Shown: positions 1 through 9,715 of the stretch, piece by piece | How the letters are laid out: every line of letters begins with the position of its first letter | Numbering within the stretch: position 1 is the first letter of the stretch | DNA from: Inhella proteolytica | GTDB lineage: Bacteria > Pseudomonadota > Gammaproteobacteria > Burkholderiales > Burkholderiaceae_C | NCBI RefSeq assembly: GCF_016093275.1 | Contig: NZ_JAEDAK010000001.1 | Coordinates: 186,001-250,000 of the forward strand | Direction of reading: 5' to 3' | DNA: 64,000 nt | Translations under genes and position numbers: made by a program | Notes under the pieces: model-generated | What the model was told of the DNA's origin: nothing | Seen by the model: the letters and a program-made list of their open reading frames with translations, nothing else | The model's database searches: none

Positions 1-68
1 TAGCTCAGCGGTAGAGCACTGCCTTCACACGGCAGGGGTCGCAGGTTCGAACCCTGCACCGCCCACCA
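1..68 (+). tRNA. tRNA-Val (anticodon CAC), 5' end cut by window edge
   Basis: The window opens at tRNA position 8, so the seven 5' acceptor bases are missing. The D arm (GCTC/GAGC), the anticodon arm CTGCC-TTCACAC-GGCAG with anticodon CAC, and the T arm GCAGG-TTCGAAC-CCTGC are all intact. The 3' acceptor strand ACCGCCC is followed by discriminator A and an encoded CCA (66-68). CAC reads the valine codon GUG. Confidence 0.93.
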
Positions 69-74
69 AAACAA

Positions 75-109
75 AACGCGACCCCTGGTCTTCCAGCGGT
101 CGCGTTTTT
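75..109 (+). terminator. Rho-independent terminator of the tRNA
   Basis: The arms AACGCGACC (75-83) and GGTCGCGTT (98-106) pair perfectly, an inner CTGG/CCAG extends the hairpin, and a run of T follows at once. It lies directly downstream of the tRNA and should end its transcript before the cysB-like gene. Confidence 0.85.
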
Positions 110-217
110 GTTTGCTGCGCTTCATTCCTGTGCTGCATAAGCAATGCCGGGAAACTTCGTTGGCCTGCGCAAGCGGCTTGCGCACACTGCGCGGCTCAGC
201 GCAACTCCGTGGCTCCC

Positions 218-1165
218 ATGAACTTCCAGCAACTGCGCTCCGTCCGCGAGACGGTCCGCCAAGGCTTCAACCTGACCCAGGTGGCCGAGGCCTTGCACAC
301 CTCGCAGCCCGGCGTGAGCCGCCAGATCAAGGAACTGGAGGACGAGCTGGCCGCCGAGCTGTTCGTGCGCGCGGGCCGGCGTTTCCTGGGTCTGACCGCC
401 ACCGGAGAGCTGGCCCTGCCCATCATCGAGCGCCTGCTGCAGGAGGCCGAGAACCTGCGCCGCGTGGCGGCGGATTTCGTGCAGTCCGACAGCGGCATGC
501 TGACGGTTGCGGCGACCCACACCCAGGCCCGCTATGTGCTGCCCGGCGCGGTGCGCGACTTCCGCGCCAGCCACCCGCGCGTCTCGCTGCATCTGCAGCA
601 GGGCTCGCCGCGGCAAATTGCCGAGCTCGTAGCCAGCGGCGCGGCCGACCTCGGCATCGCCACCGAGGCGCTGGCGGACTACCCCGATCTGGTGACCCTG
701 CCCTGCTACCGCTGGAGCCACGTCGTCGTCGTGCCGCGCGGCCACGAACTGGCCCACTTGCAGCAACCGCTGACGCTGGAGCAGCTGGCGCAGTTCCCGC
801 TGGTCACCTACGAGCCTGGCTACACCGGTCGCCGCCACATCGACGAGGCCTTCGAGCGCGCCGGGCTGGACATCGACGTGGTGCTCTCCGCCATGGATGC
901 CGACGTCATCAAGACCTATGTGGACCTGGGCATTGGGGTGGGCATCGTGGCCTCGGTCGCCTTTGATGAGGCGCGCGACGACCATCTGGTGGCCTTGGAC
1001 GCGCGCCATCTGTTCGCCCTCAACACCACGCGCGTCGCGATCAAGCGCGGTGCGGTGCTACGCAGCTTCGTGCTGGAGTTCATCCAGACCTTTGCCCCTA
1101 CGCTGACGCGCGAGGTGGTGGCCAGCGCCCTGGCGGCCAAGCCGGCTGAAGACCCCGAGGGCTGA
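218..1165 (+). CDS. cysB: CysB-family LysR-type transcriptional regulator
   Basis: A 315-residue LysR-type regulator whose start MNFQQLRSV is the hallmark of CysB/Cbl. The N-terminal winged HTH (about residues 1-60, with SQPGVSRQIKELE as recognition region) precedes a substrate-binding-like effector domain. CysB proteins activate sulfate uptake and cysteine synthesis genes and respond to N-acetylserine or O-acetylserine. An in-frame GTG lies three codons upstream, but the ATG at 218 matches the family start. The sulfate importer lies 1.2 kb away on the opposite strand, which fits the role. CysB and Cbl cannot be told apart here. The gene ends 3 bp from the convergent membrane-protein gene. 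Confidence 0.88.
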   Translation: MNFQQLRSVRETVRQGFNLTQVAEALHTSQPGVSRQIKELEDELAAELFVRAGRRFLGLTATGELALPIIERLLQEAENLRRVAADFVQSDSGMLTVAATHTQARYVLPGAVRDFRASHPRVSLHLQQGSPRQIAELVASGAADLGIATEALADYPDLVTLPCYRWSHVVVVPRGHELAHLQQPLTLEQLAQFPLVTYEPGYTGRRHIDEAFERAGLDIDVVLSAMDADVIKTYVDLGIGVGIVASVAFDEARDDHLVALDARHLFALNTTRVAIKRGAVLRSFVLEFIQTFAPTLTREVVASALAAKPAEDPEG

Positions 1166-1168
1166 GCC

Positions 1169-2290
1169 TCAGCCCCAGACCAGGAAGCCGGCGAAGCGCT
1201 CGGCGGCCAGCGAGGCCGCGAAGAGCGTGATGCCCATGATGAAGCTGCCGCGCAGGAAGCCGCTGCGCCAGCACAGATGACCCAGCCACTCCAGCGCCAG
1301 CAGCACGCCGAAGACCGAGAGGATGCTGCCGATGACCTTGAAGTCGGCCAGGTGGTAGGCCGCCAGCGCGGCCCCCAGCACCAGCAGGAACAGCGCCAGG
1401 TAGCTGAGCCGGCGCGGCATGAAGCGGAAGGGCGAGGCGCCGATCAGGAAGCCCGTGCCCATGGCGATGGTGCAGTAGTACTGCAGGCCGGTGTCGAACA
1501 CCCGGGCCACCGGGGGCCAGTGGCCGCTGAGACGGGCGGCGCTGTAGGCCAGCAGCACCAGCAGGTGGCCGAGCACCACCGCCGCCAGCGCCTTGTCGCG
1601 CACGTGCAGGGTCAGCAGGCCGGGGCTGTAGCTCATGCCAAAGCACAGCATCGAGGAGAGGCTGACCGCGGCGAAGAAGCCGAACACCTGTGATTCGTAG
1701 GCCAGCGCCAGCGCGCCGAAGTACAGCAGGGCCAGCGTGGACGACAGCGCGGTGGCCAGCAGGCCGGTGCCGAACCAGCGCTGCAGCGCCTCGCGCAGGG
1801 CGGCGTGGCTCTCGATGATCCAGCCGAGCACCATCAGGTTGCCGAAGGCGCCGAACAGGGCCAGGTAGAAAGCCTGGCTGGGCCAGATCGAGTCCGGCCG
1901 GATCGTCAACACCAGGCCCAGCAGCAGGAAACTGGCCTGGTAGACCTCCTTGGGCAGCAGGGCCACCACGTACCAGAGCCCGGCCGCAAAGCGCCTGAGC
2001 ATGCCGCGCGCCCAGATCAGCAGCAGGATGACGGCGAGCAGCTTGAAGAAATTCGCCAGGGTGACGAAGCGCTGCACGAGGCCGGGTTCGTTGCTGCTGC
2101 GGGCCTGGCTGGCCTGCGGCCCCAGGTACTTCTGCCGCACTTCCTGGGCCTGGGTGGGGCTCAGATAGCCGTCGCGCTCCAGCTGGTCGATCAGCTCCTG
2201 CCGCGCCTGCTCGGGCGCCGCCTCGGTGGCGTGGGCGGCAGCGCCGATCAGCAGCAGGCACAGGGCCAGGACGCGCAGCAGAATATTCAT
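1169..2290 (-). CDS. Polytopic membrane protein of unknown function with signal peptide
   Basis: I do not recognise the family. The 373-residue product has a cleavable-looking signal peptide (residues 1-22, ending AHA), a charged segment of about 70 residues containing GYLSPTQAQEVRQKYLG, then roughly nine to ten hydrophobic helices to the C terminus. The charged segment resembles a short helical domain outside the membrane. It lies between the cysB-like gene (convergent) and the 3' end of cysA (73 bp upstream, same strand), so it may be transcribed with the sulfate importer, but nothing in the protein points to sulfur. Coding is supported by length and membrane periodicity. Confidence 0.7.
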   Translation of the reverse strand: MNILLRVLALCLLLIGAAAHATEAAPEQARQELIDQLERDGYLSPTQAQEVRQKYLGPQASQARSSNEPGLVQRFVTLANFFKLLAVILLLIWARGMLRRFAAGLWYVVALLPKEVYQASFLLLGLVLTIRPDSIWPSQAFYLALFGAFGNLMVLGWIIESHAALREALQRWFGTGLLATALSSTLALLYFGALALAYESQVFGFFAAVSLSSMLCFGMSYSPGLLTLHVRDKALAAVVLGHLLVLLAYSAARLSGHWPPVARVFDTGLQYYCTIAMGTGFLIGASPFRFMPRRLSYLALFLLVLGAALAAYHLADFKVIGSILSVFGVLLALEWLGHLCWRSGFLRGSFIMGITLFAASLAAERFAGFLVWG

Positions 2291-2363
2291 GGGCCTCCGA
2301 GGCAGGCAGTGCCCCGAAGGGCGGCCGGCGATTGTTGCGGCCGCTGTGCCAACCGCTCACCCG

Positions 2364-3395
2364 TCAGGCGGCGTGCCCCTCAAACCGGGTGATGCGCCGC
2401 GCCCGCAGCCAGACCTTGCTGCCCCGCGTCAGCGTCAGCCGCTCGCGCAGGGCGCTGAACTCGGCGCGCGGCAGTTCCACGTCCAGGTAGCCGCCTTCGC
2501 TCATGCCGTCACTTTCGCGCTGGAACTCGATGCGCGTCTGCGCCCCTACGGTGAGCGTCTGGGAGAGCGTGGCCGGCCAGGCCCCCTCAGCCGGCTCGGC
2601 CAGGATCTCCAGCTCGTGCGGGCGCACGTACACCACCTCGCCCGACGCATGCACGCTGCGGCCGTGGAACAGGTTCACATCACCCAGAAACTGCAGCACG
2701 AAGGGCGAGGCCGGGTGGTCGTAGACCTCGTCCGGCGTGCCCACCTGCTCGATGCGGCCCTCGTTCATCACGACGATGCGGTCGGCCACTTCCATCGCCT
2801 CTTCCTGATCGTGGGTGACGAACACCGAGGTCACATGCACTTCATCGTGCAGGCGGCGCAGCCAGCGGCGCAGCTCCTTGCGCACCTTGGCGTCCAGCGC
2901 GCCGAAGGGTTCGTCAAGCAGCAGCACCTTGGGCTCCACCGCCAGCGCGCGGGCCAGGGCGATGCGCTGGCGCTGCCCGCCGCTGAGCTGGTGCGGGTAG
3001 CGCTCGGCCAGCCAGTCCAGCTGCACCAGCTTCAGGAGCTGCATGACCTTGGATTTGATCTCGGCTTCCTTGGGGCGCTGGTCCTTGGGCTTGACGCGCA
3101 GACCGAAGGCGACGTTCTCGAAGATCGTCATGTGGTTGAACAGCGCGTAGTGCTGGAATACGAAGCCCACATGGCGCTCGCGCACGTCCGTGCCCGTGGT
3201 GTCTTCACCGTTGAAGTGCACCGAGCCGGCGTCCGGCATCTCAAGCCCGGCCAGGATGCGCAGCAGCGTCGTCTTGCCCGAACCCGAGGGCCCCAGCAGG
3301 GCCACCAGCTCGCCCGAGGGAATGTCCAGGTTGAGGTGGTCGCAGACGACGGTGAGGCCAAAGGCCTTCTGCAGATTGCGGACTTCAATGCTCAT
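2364..3395 (-). CDS. cysA: Sulfate/thiosulfate ABC transporter ATP-binding protein CysA
   Basis: This 343-residue ATPase powers sulfate and thiosulfate import with CysT and CysW on the inner face of the membrane. It has Walker [10 protein letters not shown] (residues 35-43), signature [15 protein letters not shown], Walker [12 protein letters not shown] and the switch histidine in [11 protein letters not shown]-terminal TOBE-like regulatory region follows (about 240-343). The start [13 protein letters not shown] is typical of CysA. It is the last gene of cysP-cysT-cysW-cysA, and its start overlaps the cysW stop by 11 nt, which indicates translational coupling. Confidence 0.97.
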   Translation of the reverse strand: MSIEVRNLQKAFGLTVVCDHLNLDIPSGELVALLGPSGSGKTTLLRILAGLEMPDAGSVHFNGEDTTGTDVRERHVGFVFQHYALFNHMTIFENVAFGLRVKPKDQRPKEAEIKSKVMQLLKLVQLDWLAERYPHQLSGGQRQRIALARALAVEPKVLLLDEPFGALDAKVRKELRRWLRRLHDEVHVTSVFVTHDQEEAMEVADRIVVMNEGRIEQVGTPDEVYDHPASPFVLQFLGDVNLFHGRSVHASGEVVYVRPHELEILAEPAEGAWPATLSQTLTVGAQTRIEFQRESDGMSEGGYLDVELPRAEFSALRERLTLTRGSKVWLRARRITRFEGHAA

Positions 3396-4284
3396 GGACG
3401 GACCTCAATTCCTTCTTCACGCGTTGCTCCACCAGGTACTTCAGCACCAGGGTCACCAAGGCCAGCGCGGCCAGCAGCGAGGCCACGGCAAAGGCGGCGG
3501 CGAACTGGTACTCGTTGTAAACAATCTCGATGTGCAGAGGCATCGTGTTGGTCTGGCCGCGGATATGGCCGCTGACCACCGACACCGCGCCGAACTCGCC
3601 CATCGCGCGGGCGTTGCACAAGATGACGCCGTACAACAGCGCCCACTTCACGTTCGGCAGGGTGACGCGGCGGAAGATCTGCCAGCCACTGGCCCCCAGC
3701 ACGCGCGCGGCTTCCTCCTGCTCGATCCCCTGCGCCTGCATCAGCGGAATCAGCTCCCGCGCTACGAAGGGGAAGGTCACGAAGACGGTCGCCAGCACGA
3801 TGCCGGGCAGCGCAAAGATGACCTTCAGGTTGTGGTCGCGCAGCCACTCGCCAAACCAGCCCTGCAGGCCGAACACCAGCACATAGATCAGGCCGGCGAT
3901 CACCGGGCTGACCGAGAAGGGCAGGTCGATGAGCGTGAGCAGGATGTTCTTGCCGCGGAACTCGAACTTGGCGATCGACCAGGCCGCCGCGATGCCGAAC
4001 ACCAGGTTCAGCGGCACGCTGATGGCGGCGGCCAGCAGGGTGAGCTGGATGGCCGAGAGCGCGTCCGGGTCCACCAGGGCCGCCACATAGACATCCCAGC
4101 CCTTCTTGAAGGCCTCGAAGAACACCGTGCCCAGGGGCACGAAGAGGAATAGGGTCATGAAGGCCAGCGCCAGGCTGATCAGCGTGCGGCGCACCCAGGG
4201 GGCTTCGGTGGTGGCTTCGCGCAGCCGCCGCGGGTTTGCGGCGGCAGATGTCTGGCTCGGTGCAGGCAGGGCGACGGTGTTCAT
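3385..4284 (-). CDS. cysW: Sulfate ABC transporter permease CysW
   Basis: One of the two inner-membrane permease subunits of the sulfate/thiosulfate importer, 299 residues. Six or so transmembrane helices follow a charged N terminus of about 30 residues. The ABC-binding EAA loop reads [21 protein letters not shown]. The ATG at 4284 (MNTVALP) is chosen over upstream in-frame starts because it overlaps the cysT stop in ATGA, the usual coupling arrangement. It pairs with CysT and is energised by CysA. Confidence 0.96.
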   Translation of the reverse strand: MNTVALPAPSQTSAAANPRRLREATTEAPWVRRTLISLALAFMTLFLFVPLGTVFFEAFKKGWDVYVAALVDPDALSAIQLTLLAAAISVPLNLVFGIAAAWSIAKFEFRGKNILLTLIDLPFSVSPVIAGLIYVLVFGLQGWFGEWLRDHNLKVIFALPGIVLATVFVTFPFVARELIPLMQAQGIEQEEAARVLGASGWQIFRRVTLPNVKWALLYGVILCNARAMGEFGAVSVVSGHIRGQTNTMPLHIEIVYNEYQFAAAFAVASLLAALALVTLVLKYLVEQRVKKELRSVHEH

Positions 4285-5120
4285 GCAATGCCTCCTTGGC
4301 GGCGGCGCGCCCAGGCCTGCAGCAGGTTGATGGTGAGCAGCATCGCGAAGCTCGCCACCAGCATCACCACGGCGATGGCGGTGGCGCCGGCGTAGTCGTA
4401 CTGCTCCAGCTTGGTGATGATGAGCAGGGGCGTGATCTCGCTGACCAGGGGCATGTTGCCGGCGATGAAGATGACGGAGCCGTACTCGCCCAGCGCGCGG
4501 GCGAAAGCCAGCGCAAAGCCGGTCAGCAGGGCCGGCATCAGGATGGGCAGCACCACCAAGCGCACTGTCTGCCAGCGGCTGGCCCCGAGGGTGGCGGCAG
4601 CTTCTTCCAGTTCGCGGCTCAGGTCTTCCAGCACCGGTTGCACCGTGCGCACCACAAAGGGCAGGCCGATGAAGACCAGCGCCACCCACACCCCCAGCGG
4701 CGTGTAGCTGACCTTGAAGGGCAGGTATTGCCCCAGGCTGCCGTTCTGGGCCCAGATGGCGGTGAGCGCAATGCCGGCCACCGCGGTGGGCAGGGCGAAG
4801 GGCAGATCCACCAGCGCGTCCACCAGGCGCTGGCCCGGAAAACGGTAGCGCACCAGCACCCAGGCCACGATCATCCCGAACACCACGTTCAGCAGCGCGG
4901 CCATGAAGGAGGCCCCGAAGGTCAGCCGGTAGGAGGCGAGCACGCGCGGCGTGCTGACGGCCTCGACGAACTGCGGCCAGGTGAGCGTGAAGGTTTTGAG
5001 GAAGGCCGCCGAGAGCGGCACCAGCACGATCAGGCTGAGGTAGAGGATGCTCAGGCCCAGCGCCAGGTCAAAGCCCGGCAGCACGGTGTGGCGCTTGAGC
5101 AGAGTGCGCGTGAACAGCAT
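4281..5120 (-). CDS. cysT: Sulfate ABC transporter permease CysT (CysU)
   Basis: The second permease of the sulfate importer, 279 residues, with a normal family length. The EAA loop [22 protein letters not shown] lies before the last two helices, and [18 protein letters not shown] forms the first helix, as in CysT. It starts 6 bp after the binding-protein gene stops and ends overlapping cysW by 4 nt, so the four cys genes form one operon read leftward. Confidence 0.96.
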   Translation of the reverse strand: MLFTRTLLKRHTVLPGFDLALGLSILYLSLIVLVPLSAAFLKTFTLTWPQFVEAVSTPRVLASYRLTFGASFMAALLNVVFGMIVAWVLVRYRFPGQRLVDALVDLPFALPTAVAGIALTAIWAQNGSLGQYLPFKVSYTPLGVWVALVFIGLPFVVRTVQPVLEDLSRELEEAAATLGASRWQTVRLVVLPILMPALLTGFALAFARALGEYGSVIFIAGNMPLVSEITPLLIITKLEQYDYAGATAIAVVMLVASFAMLLTINLLQAWARRRQGGIA

Positions 5121-5126
5121 CGCCGC

Positions 5127-6137
5127 TCAGCGCCGGGTGTAGATCTGGTCAAACACCCCGCCGTCATTGAAGTGCTCCTTCTGGGCTTTCGTCCAGCCGC
5201 CGAACACCTCATCGATGGTGAAGAGGTTGATCTTCGGGAAGTGCTTGGCGTAGGCCGCCGCCACCTTGGGGTCGATCGGGCGATAAAAGTGCTTGGCCAC
5301 GATCTCCTGGCCCTCCGGCGAGTACAAGTGCTCCAGGTAGGCCTGGGCGGCGGCGCGGGTGCCCTTCTTGTCGACGTTCTTGTCCACCACGGCCACGGGC
5401 GGCTCGGCCAGGATGCTGATGGGCGGGTAGACGATGTCGAACTTGTCGGTGCCGAATTCCTTCAAGGCCAGATGGGCCTCGTTCTCCCAGGCCAGCAGCA
5501 CGTCGCCGATGCCGCGCTCTGCAAACGTCACCGTGGAGCCGCGTGCGCCGCTGTCCAGCACCGGCACGTTCTGGAACAGCTTGGTCACGAAGTCCTTGGC
5601 CCTGGCTTCGTTACCGCCGGGTTGCTTCAAGGCAAAGCCATAGGCGGCCAAGTAGCCCCAGCGCGCGCCGCCCGAGGTCTTGGGGTTGGCAGTGATGACC
5701 GAGACGCCGGGCTTGACCAGGTCGTCCCAGTTCTTGATCCCTTTGGGGTTGCCCTTGCGCACCAGGAAGAGGTAGGTGCTGGTGTAGGGGGAGCTGTTGT
5801 GTTTCAGGCGCTTCTGCCAGTCGGCCGGGATCAGCTTGGCCTTGGCGGCCAGTTCGTCCACGTCATAGGCCAGGGCGAGCGTCACGACATCGGCGTCCAG
5901 ACCGTCGATGACGGAGCGGGCCTGCTTGCCCGAGCCGCCGTGGCTCTGTTTGACGGTGACGACATCGCCCGTCTTGGCCTTGTAGTGGACGGCGAAGGCC
6001 TTGTTGAACTCGACGTACAGCTCACGGGTCGGGTCGTAGCTGACGTTGAGCAGGGTGATGTCCTTGGCCCAGGCGGCGGAGGTCAGCAGGGTGGCGGCGG
6101 CCAGGGTGAGCAGGCGGCGGGGCAGGGAGGCGGGCAT
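5127..6137 (-). CDS. cysP: Periplasmic sulfate-binding protein
   Basis: The 336-residue product has a signal peptide (residues 1-24, ending AWA) and family signatures: [16 protein letters not shown] near the N terminus and the anion loop [16 protein letters not shown]. It captures sulfate or thiosulfate in the periplasm and delivers it to CysTW. It is the first gene of the cys operon, and the operon promoter should lie in the 117 bp upstream. Sbp and CysP are close homologues and the choice between them is not secure. Confidence 0.93.
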   Translation of the reverse strand: MPASLPRRLLTLAAATLLTSAAWAKDITLLNVSYDPTRELYVEFNKAFAVHYKAKTGDVVTVKQSHGGSGKQARSVIDGLDADVVTLALAYDVDELAAKAKLIPADWQKRLKHNSSPYTSTYLFLVRKGNPKGIKNWDDLVKPGVSVITANPKTSGGARWGYLAAYGFALKQPGGNEARAKDFVTKLFQNVPVLDSGARGSTVTFAERGIGDVLLAWENEAHLALKEFGTDKFDIVYPPISILAEPPVAVVDKNVDKKGTRAAAQAYLEHLYSPEGQEIVAKHFYRPIDPKVAAAYAKHFPKINLFTIDEVFGGWTKAQKEHFNDGGVFDQIYTRR

Positions 6138-6254
6138 GGTGTGGTGGGCAGTGATGAACTGACCGCCACTGTGAAAGCGAAGGCGCTTGCGGGGAACGAA
6201 GGAATTCGCAGCAGCTGATGCGCCGGCCGCACGGGCCCGCAGGCGGGCGTGGCC

Positions 6255-6971
6255 TTAGCCGCGCTGCCAGCTGCCGTTGCGCAGCACCTCGTGGGGCTGG
6301 AAGCGCGACTTGTAGGCCATCTTGGGGCTGGCCTCGATCCAGTAGCCCAGGTAGAGGTTGGGCAGCTTGAGCTGCCGCGCCTGCTCGATCTGCCAGAGCA
6401 CGTTGTAGGTGCCGTAGCTGGTATCCGGCTCGGGCTCGTAGAAGGTGTACACGGCCGAAAGGCCGTCGGTCAGCATGTCCAGGATGGACACCATCTTCAA
6501 CGCGCCCTGTTCGCGGAACTCGATCAGGCGGGAGTTCACCCGGCTTTGCAGCAGGAACTGCGAGTACTGGTCGACGCTGTCGTGGTCCATGCCGCCGCCG
6601 CTGTGGCGCGCGGCCTGGTAGCGCAGGTAGAGCTCGTAATGCTCGCCGCTATAGCCCAGGCGCATCACGCGCGCCTGCAGATTGCGGTGCTGCTTCCAGG
6701 CGCGGCGCTGGCTGCGGCTGGGCTGGAAGCTGGCCACCGGAATGCGCAGCGGCACGCAGGCCTGGCATTGCTCGCACTGCGGGCGGTAGGTGAACAGGCC
6801 GGAGCGCCGGAAGCCCTGGGTGACGAGCTGGGAGTAGGCGTCGGCGTGGATCAGATGACTGGGCGTGGCCACCTGCGAGCGCGCCATCTTGTTTTCAAGA
6901 TAGCTGCAGGCATAGGGTGCAGTGGCATAGAACTGCACTTGGGTGAAGGGCAAGTCCTTGAGTTGCGTCAC
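6255..6971 (-). CDS. bpt: Aspartate/glutamate leucyltransferase (Bpt, bacterial ATE-like)
   Basis: The 238-residue product attaches leucine from Leu-tRNA to proteins with N-terminal Asp or Glu, feeding the ClpS-ClpAP N-degron pathway. Family motifs are clear: [14 protein letters not shown], the [14 protein letters not shown] cysteine cluster, YRPQCEQC, and the C-terminal [17 protein letters not shown] region. Its ATG overlaps the stop of aat by 4 nt, so both N-degron transferases are co-translated. Confidence 0.94.
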   Translation of the reverse strand: MTQLKDLPFTQVQFYATAPYACSYLENKMARSQVATPSHLIHADAYSQLVTQGFRRSGLFTYRPQCEQCQACVPLRIPVASFQPSRSQRRAWKQHRNLQARVMRLGYSGEHYELYLRYQAARHSGGGMDHDSVDQYSQFLLQSRVNSRLIEFREQGALKMVSILDMLTDGLSAVYTFYEPEPDTSYGTYNVLWQIEQARQLKLPNLYLGYWIEASPKMAYKSRFQPHEVLRNGSWQRG

Positions 6972-7708
6972 GGCCGCTCAAACAGGTGGGTCCAGGCCTC
7001 GGAATCATAGGTCCAGGGTGGCAGCGCCGGCTGGTCCACGGTCGCGCTCAGGTGCGCCAGAAAGCCGTTCAGCGGAACCTCGGCTGCGCCCAGGCTGGCC
7101 AGGTGGCGGGTGTTCTGCTGGCAGTCGATCCAGCTGATGCCATCGCGCCGGCACAGGGCCACCAGCTGGCACAGGGCCAGCTTGGAGGCATCCGGCCGGT
7201 GGGCGAACATCGATTCGCCGAAGAACATGCGCCCCAGGCGCAGGCCGTACAGCCCACCCACCAGCTGCCCGTCGACCCAGGTCTCGACCGACTGCACGAT
7301 GCCCCGCCGGGCCAGTTCGGCATAGGCCTGCTGCATCTCGGGCACGATCCAGGTGCCGCTCTGGCCCTCGCGCGGCGTGCTGGCGCAGGCGTGGATCACG
7401 GCCTCGGGGGCGTGGTTGACGCGGACTTCGCAGCCCGGCGTGCGCAGGAAGCGCCTCAGGGTCTTGCGCAGCGAGGGGTGGAGCTTGAAGTCGGCCGTCT
7501 TGAGCACCATGCGCGGCGACAGGCACCACCACAGGATGGGCTGGCCCGGCCCGAACCAGGGAAAGATGCCGTGGCGATAGGCCTCGACCAGGCGCTCCGG
7601 GCGCAAATCGCCCCCCACGGCCAGCAGGCCGGGCGCGTCGCTGTCGGGCCCAAGGGCCTGGTGCGGGTCAGGGAACTGCAGGGAATGGGGGTGCAGACGG
7701 AGAATCAC
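6968..7708 (-). CDS. aat: Leucyl/phenylalanyl-tRNA--protein transferase
   Basis: Aat transfers Leu or Phe from tRNA onto N-terminal Arg or Lys, making substrates for ClpS. The 246-residue product shows [21 protein letters not shown], the FPWF motif, [10 protein letters not shown] and the catalytic-region [16 protein letters not shown] and [19 protein letters not shown]. It starts with GTG at 7708, preceded by GAGG. The start is only 23 bp from the divergent gene at 7732, so the promoters must overlap or lie inside neighbouring coding sequence. Confidence 0.95.
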   Translation of the reverse strand: MILRLHPHSLQFPDPHQALGPDSDAPGLLAVGGDLRPERLVEAYRHGIFPWFGPGQPILWWCLSPRMVLKTADFKLHPSLRKTLRRFLRTPGCEVRVNHAPEAVIHACASTPREGQSGTWIVPEMQQAYAELARRGIVQSVETWVDGQLVGGLYGLRLGRMFFGESMFAHRPDASKLALCQLVALCRRDGISWIDCQQNTRHLASLGAAEVPLNGFLAHLSATVDQPALPPWTYDSEAWTHLFERP

Positions 7709-7731
7709 CGCCTCATTCTCTCGGCTCCCCC

Positions 7732-8088
7732 ATGCAGCTCTACGGCATTCCCAATTGCGACACGGTCAAGAAGGCCCGCGCCTGGCTGGACCAGGCCGGT
7801 CGCCCGCACGAATTCGTCGACTTCAAGAAGACCCCGCCCACCGTGCCTCAGCTCAAGGCCTGGGCGGCCCAGCTGGGCTGGGAGAAGCTGCTGAACCGCG
7901 CCGGCACCACCTGGCGCAAGCTCGATGAAGCCACTCAGGCCCTGGCGGTGGACGAGGCTGGCGCCCTGGCTCTGATGGCCACCCAGCCCAGCCTGATCAA
8001 GCGCCCGGTGGTGGACTGGGGCGATGGCCGCCTGAGCGTCGGCTTCAAGCCCGAGCAGTTCGAGGCTCTGGCAGGCGGGGGGCGCTGA
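7732..8088 (+). CDS. Spx/MgsR/YffB-family ArsC-like protein
   Basis: A 118-residue thioredoxin-fold protein of the ArsC/Spx group. The N terminus MQLYGIPNCDTVKKARAWL places a single cysteine (Cys10) where arsenate reductases have theirs, but the CxxC of Spx is absent (CDTV). PSLIKRPVVDW is the family signature near the C terminus. YffB-type proteins are annotated as putative thiol reductases with no firm substrate. There is no arsenic gene nearby. Its stop overlaps the start of riboflavin synthase by 1 nt (TGATG), so the two are co-transcribed. Confidence 0.85.
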   Translation: MQLYGIPNCDTVKKARAWLDQAGRPHEFVDFKKTPPTVPQLKAWAAQLGWEKLLNRAGTTWRKLDEATQALAVDEAGALALMATQPSLIKRPVVDWGDGRLSVGFKPEQFEALAGGGR

Positions 8089-8786
8089 TGTTCACCGGCA
8101 TCGTCCAAGGCGTGGCCACGGTGCTCGCCATCGAAGTCAAGCCCGGCCTGCACACGCTCACCCTGCAGCTGCCGTCCGGCTTCGATGCCGAACTGGCGAT
8201 CGGCGCCTCGGTGGCCTGCGACGGCGTATGCCTGAGCGTGACCGAACGCCCGGCACCTGATCAGGCCTGCTTCGATGTCATGGCCCAAACCCTGAGCCTG
8301 ACGACGCTGGGCAACTTGGGAGTCGGTTCGCAGCTGAATGTGGAGCGCGCCGCCAAGGAAGGCGCCGAAGTGGGCGGCCATCCGCTCTCCGGCCATGTGG
8401 ACATCAGCGGTCACATCACCGAGCTGCGCCGGCCCGAGAACAACCATGTGCTGCGCGTGACCCTGCCGGCGCCCTGGATGCGCTACGTGTTCGCCAAGGG
8501 CTATGTCGGCGTCAACGGCTGCAGCCTCACCGTGGCCGAATGCCACCGCGCGGCCGATGGCTCGGGCTGGTTCGAGGTCTGGCTGATCCCCGAAACCCTG
8601 CGCATGACCACCTTCGGCGCCAAGCAGGTGGGCGATGCGCTGCACATCGAGATCGACCGCAGCACCCAGGTGGTGGTGGACACGGTGCGCGAGGCGGTGG
8701 CCGAGAAGCTCGGGCCCCTGCTGCCACTGCTGGAAGAGCTGGCGCGCGAGCGCGGCATCGCCTGGGAGGCCGGGCTGCTGAAATGA
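8088..8786 (+). CDS. ribE: Riboflavin synthase, alpha subunit
   Basis: The enzyme dismutates two 6,7-dimethyl-8-ribityllumazines to riboflavin and a pyrimidine. The 232-residue product contains the two lumazine-binding barrels: MFTGIVQGVATV with GASVACDGVCLSVTE, then GGHPLSGHVDISG with GYVGVNGCSLTV and LIPETLRMTTFG. It is about 20 residues longer than the E. coli enzyme at the C terminus. No other rib genes adjoin it. The stop overlaps the following unknown gene (ATGA). Confidence 0.93.
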   Translation: MFTGIVQGVATVLAIEVKPGLHTLTLQLPSGFDAELAIGASVACDGVCLSVTERPAPDQACFDVMAQTLSLTTLGNLGVGSQLNVERAAKEGAEVGGHPLSGHVDISGHITELRRPENNHVLRVTLPAPWMRYVFAKGYVGVNGCSLTVAECHRAADGSGWFEVWLIPETLRMTTFGAKQVGDALHIEIDRSTQVVVDTVREAVAEKLGPLLPLLEELARERGIAWEAGLLK

Positions 8787-9715
8787 ACGAGCTCCGTGTC
8801 CTCCCCGGCGTGGCCACGGTGATCCGTGACCCGCTGCGCTTCAAGGCCCGGCTGGCCATCGGCGAAGACGCCTATGCCGAGCTGCGCACCACCAGGTCCT
8901 TGCGCCAGTGGTGGGACGTCCTGGGTGCGGCCGGCACCGGTGCGGCGCTCACCAAGGGCGCGCTGGCAGCCGCCGTGGGTGCCAGCCCGATCGGCTGGGT
9001 GATGCTGGGCGCGCTGGCCAGCGGCGGCGCCTGGTACGGGCTGCACCGCCACCTGGCCGGTCAGCAGGCCGAGCGCGTGACGGTGATCCCCAACTGCATC
9101 CAGACTCCGCTGGACCTGCTGGGCCTGATGCTGTTCGACCTGGTGGCCCCGCTGAGCCTGAAGCTGGCCGCGCTGGACCGCCAGCTGGATACCGACACGC
9201 GCCAGCGCCTGAGCGACTGGCTGGTGGAGGGCTGGGGCTACGAGCCCGCCTTCGTGGCGCAGGGCCTGGCCCTGCTGGAGCCGCAACTGCAGCAGGTGCA
9301 GATCCGCGACCTGGCGCAGGCCTTGGCGCAGCTGCTGCACGGCAACCCCGACTGCCAACCCGAGGCCATGGCCAAGGAGCTGCTGCGCTTCCAGCGCGAA
9401 CTGCTGGGCCCCACGCCCACGGAGATGCAGGAGCTGGCGCTGGCCCATGTCGAACAGGTGCTGCGGGCGCCGCCGGCGGGCAGCCTGGGTGCGGCGCTCA
9501 GCCAGGCCGGGCAGGGCCTGGGGCAGGCGGCGCGCATCGGCGCCCAGGAGGTGAGCGAGCTGGCCCGCCAAGGCCTGCAGGCCGTGCGCGAGCGCGCGCC
9601 CGGCAAGGAGGAGCTGCGCGAGCTGGCGCAGCGCGGCCTGCAGCAGGCCCAGCGCCTGGGGGACCGGCTCGGCACTCAGGCGCGGCAGCGCCTCAAGCGC
9701 CTGCGCGATCGCTGA
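8783..9715 (+). CDS. Conserved-looking hypothetical protein, 310 aa, TerB-like region possible
   Basis: The family is not recognised. The start ATG at 8783 overlaps the ribE stop by 4 nt. A glycine/alanine-rich hydrophobic stretch (about residues 45-85) could insert in a membrane. The middle, WLVEGWGYEPAFVAQGLALLEPQL, has the helical rhythm of a TerB-like domain, but this is weak. The last 90 residues are Ala/Gln/Arg-rich amphipathic helix with repeated LARQGLQ/ELAQRGLQ units. The gene converges on the diguanylate cyclase gene with a 23-bp overlap of coding ends. Confidence 0.6.
   Translation: MNELRVLPGVATVIRDPLRFKARLAIGEDAYAELRTTRSLRQWWDVLGAAGTGAALTKGALAAAVGASPIGWVMLGALASGGAWYGLHRHLAGQQAERVTVIPNCIQTPLDLLGLMLFDLVAPLSLKLAALDRQLDTDTRQRLSDWLVEGWGYEPAFVAQGLALLEPQLQQVQIRDLAQALAQLLHGNPDCQPEAMAKELLRFQRELLGPTPTEMQELALAHVEQVLRAPPAGSLGAALSQAGQGLGQAARIGAQEVSELARQGLQAVRERAPGKEELRELAQRGLQQAQRLGDRLGTQARQRLKRLRDR

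Noticed and set aside
6226-6254. G+C-rich hairpin after bpt
   Set aside because: The arms GCCCGC/GCGGGC leave almost no loop and there is no T-run; in DNA this rich in G+C such pairings arise by chance.
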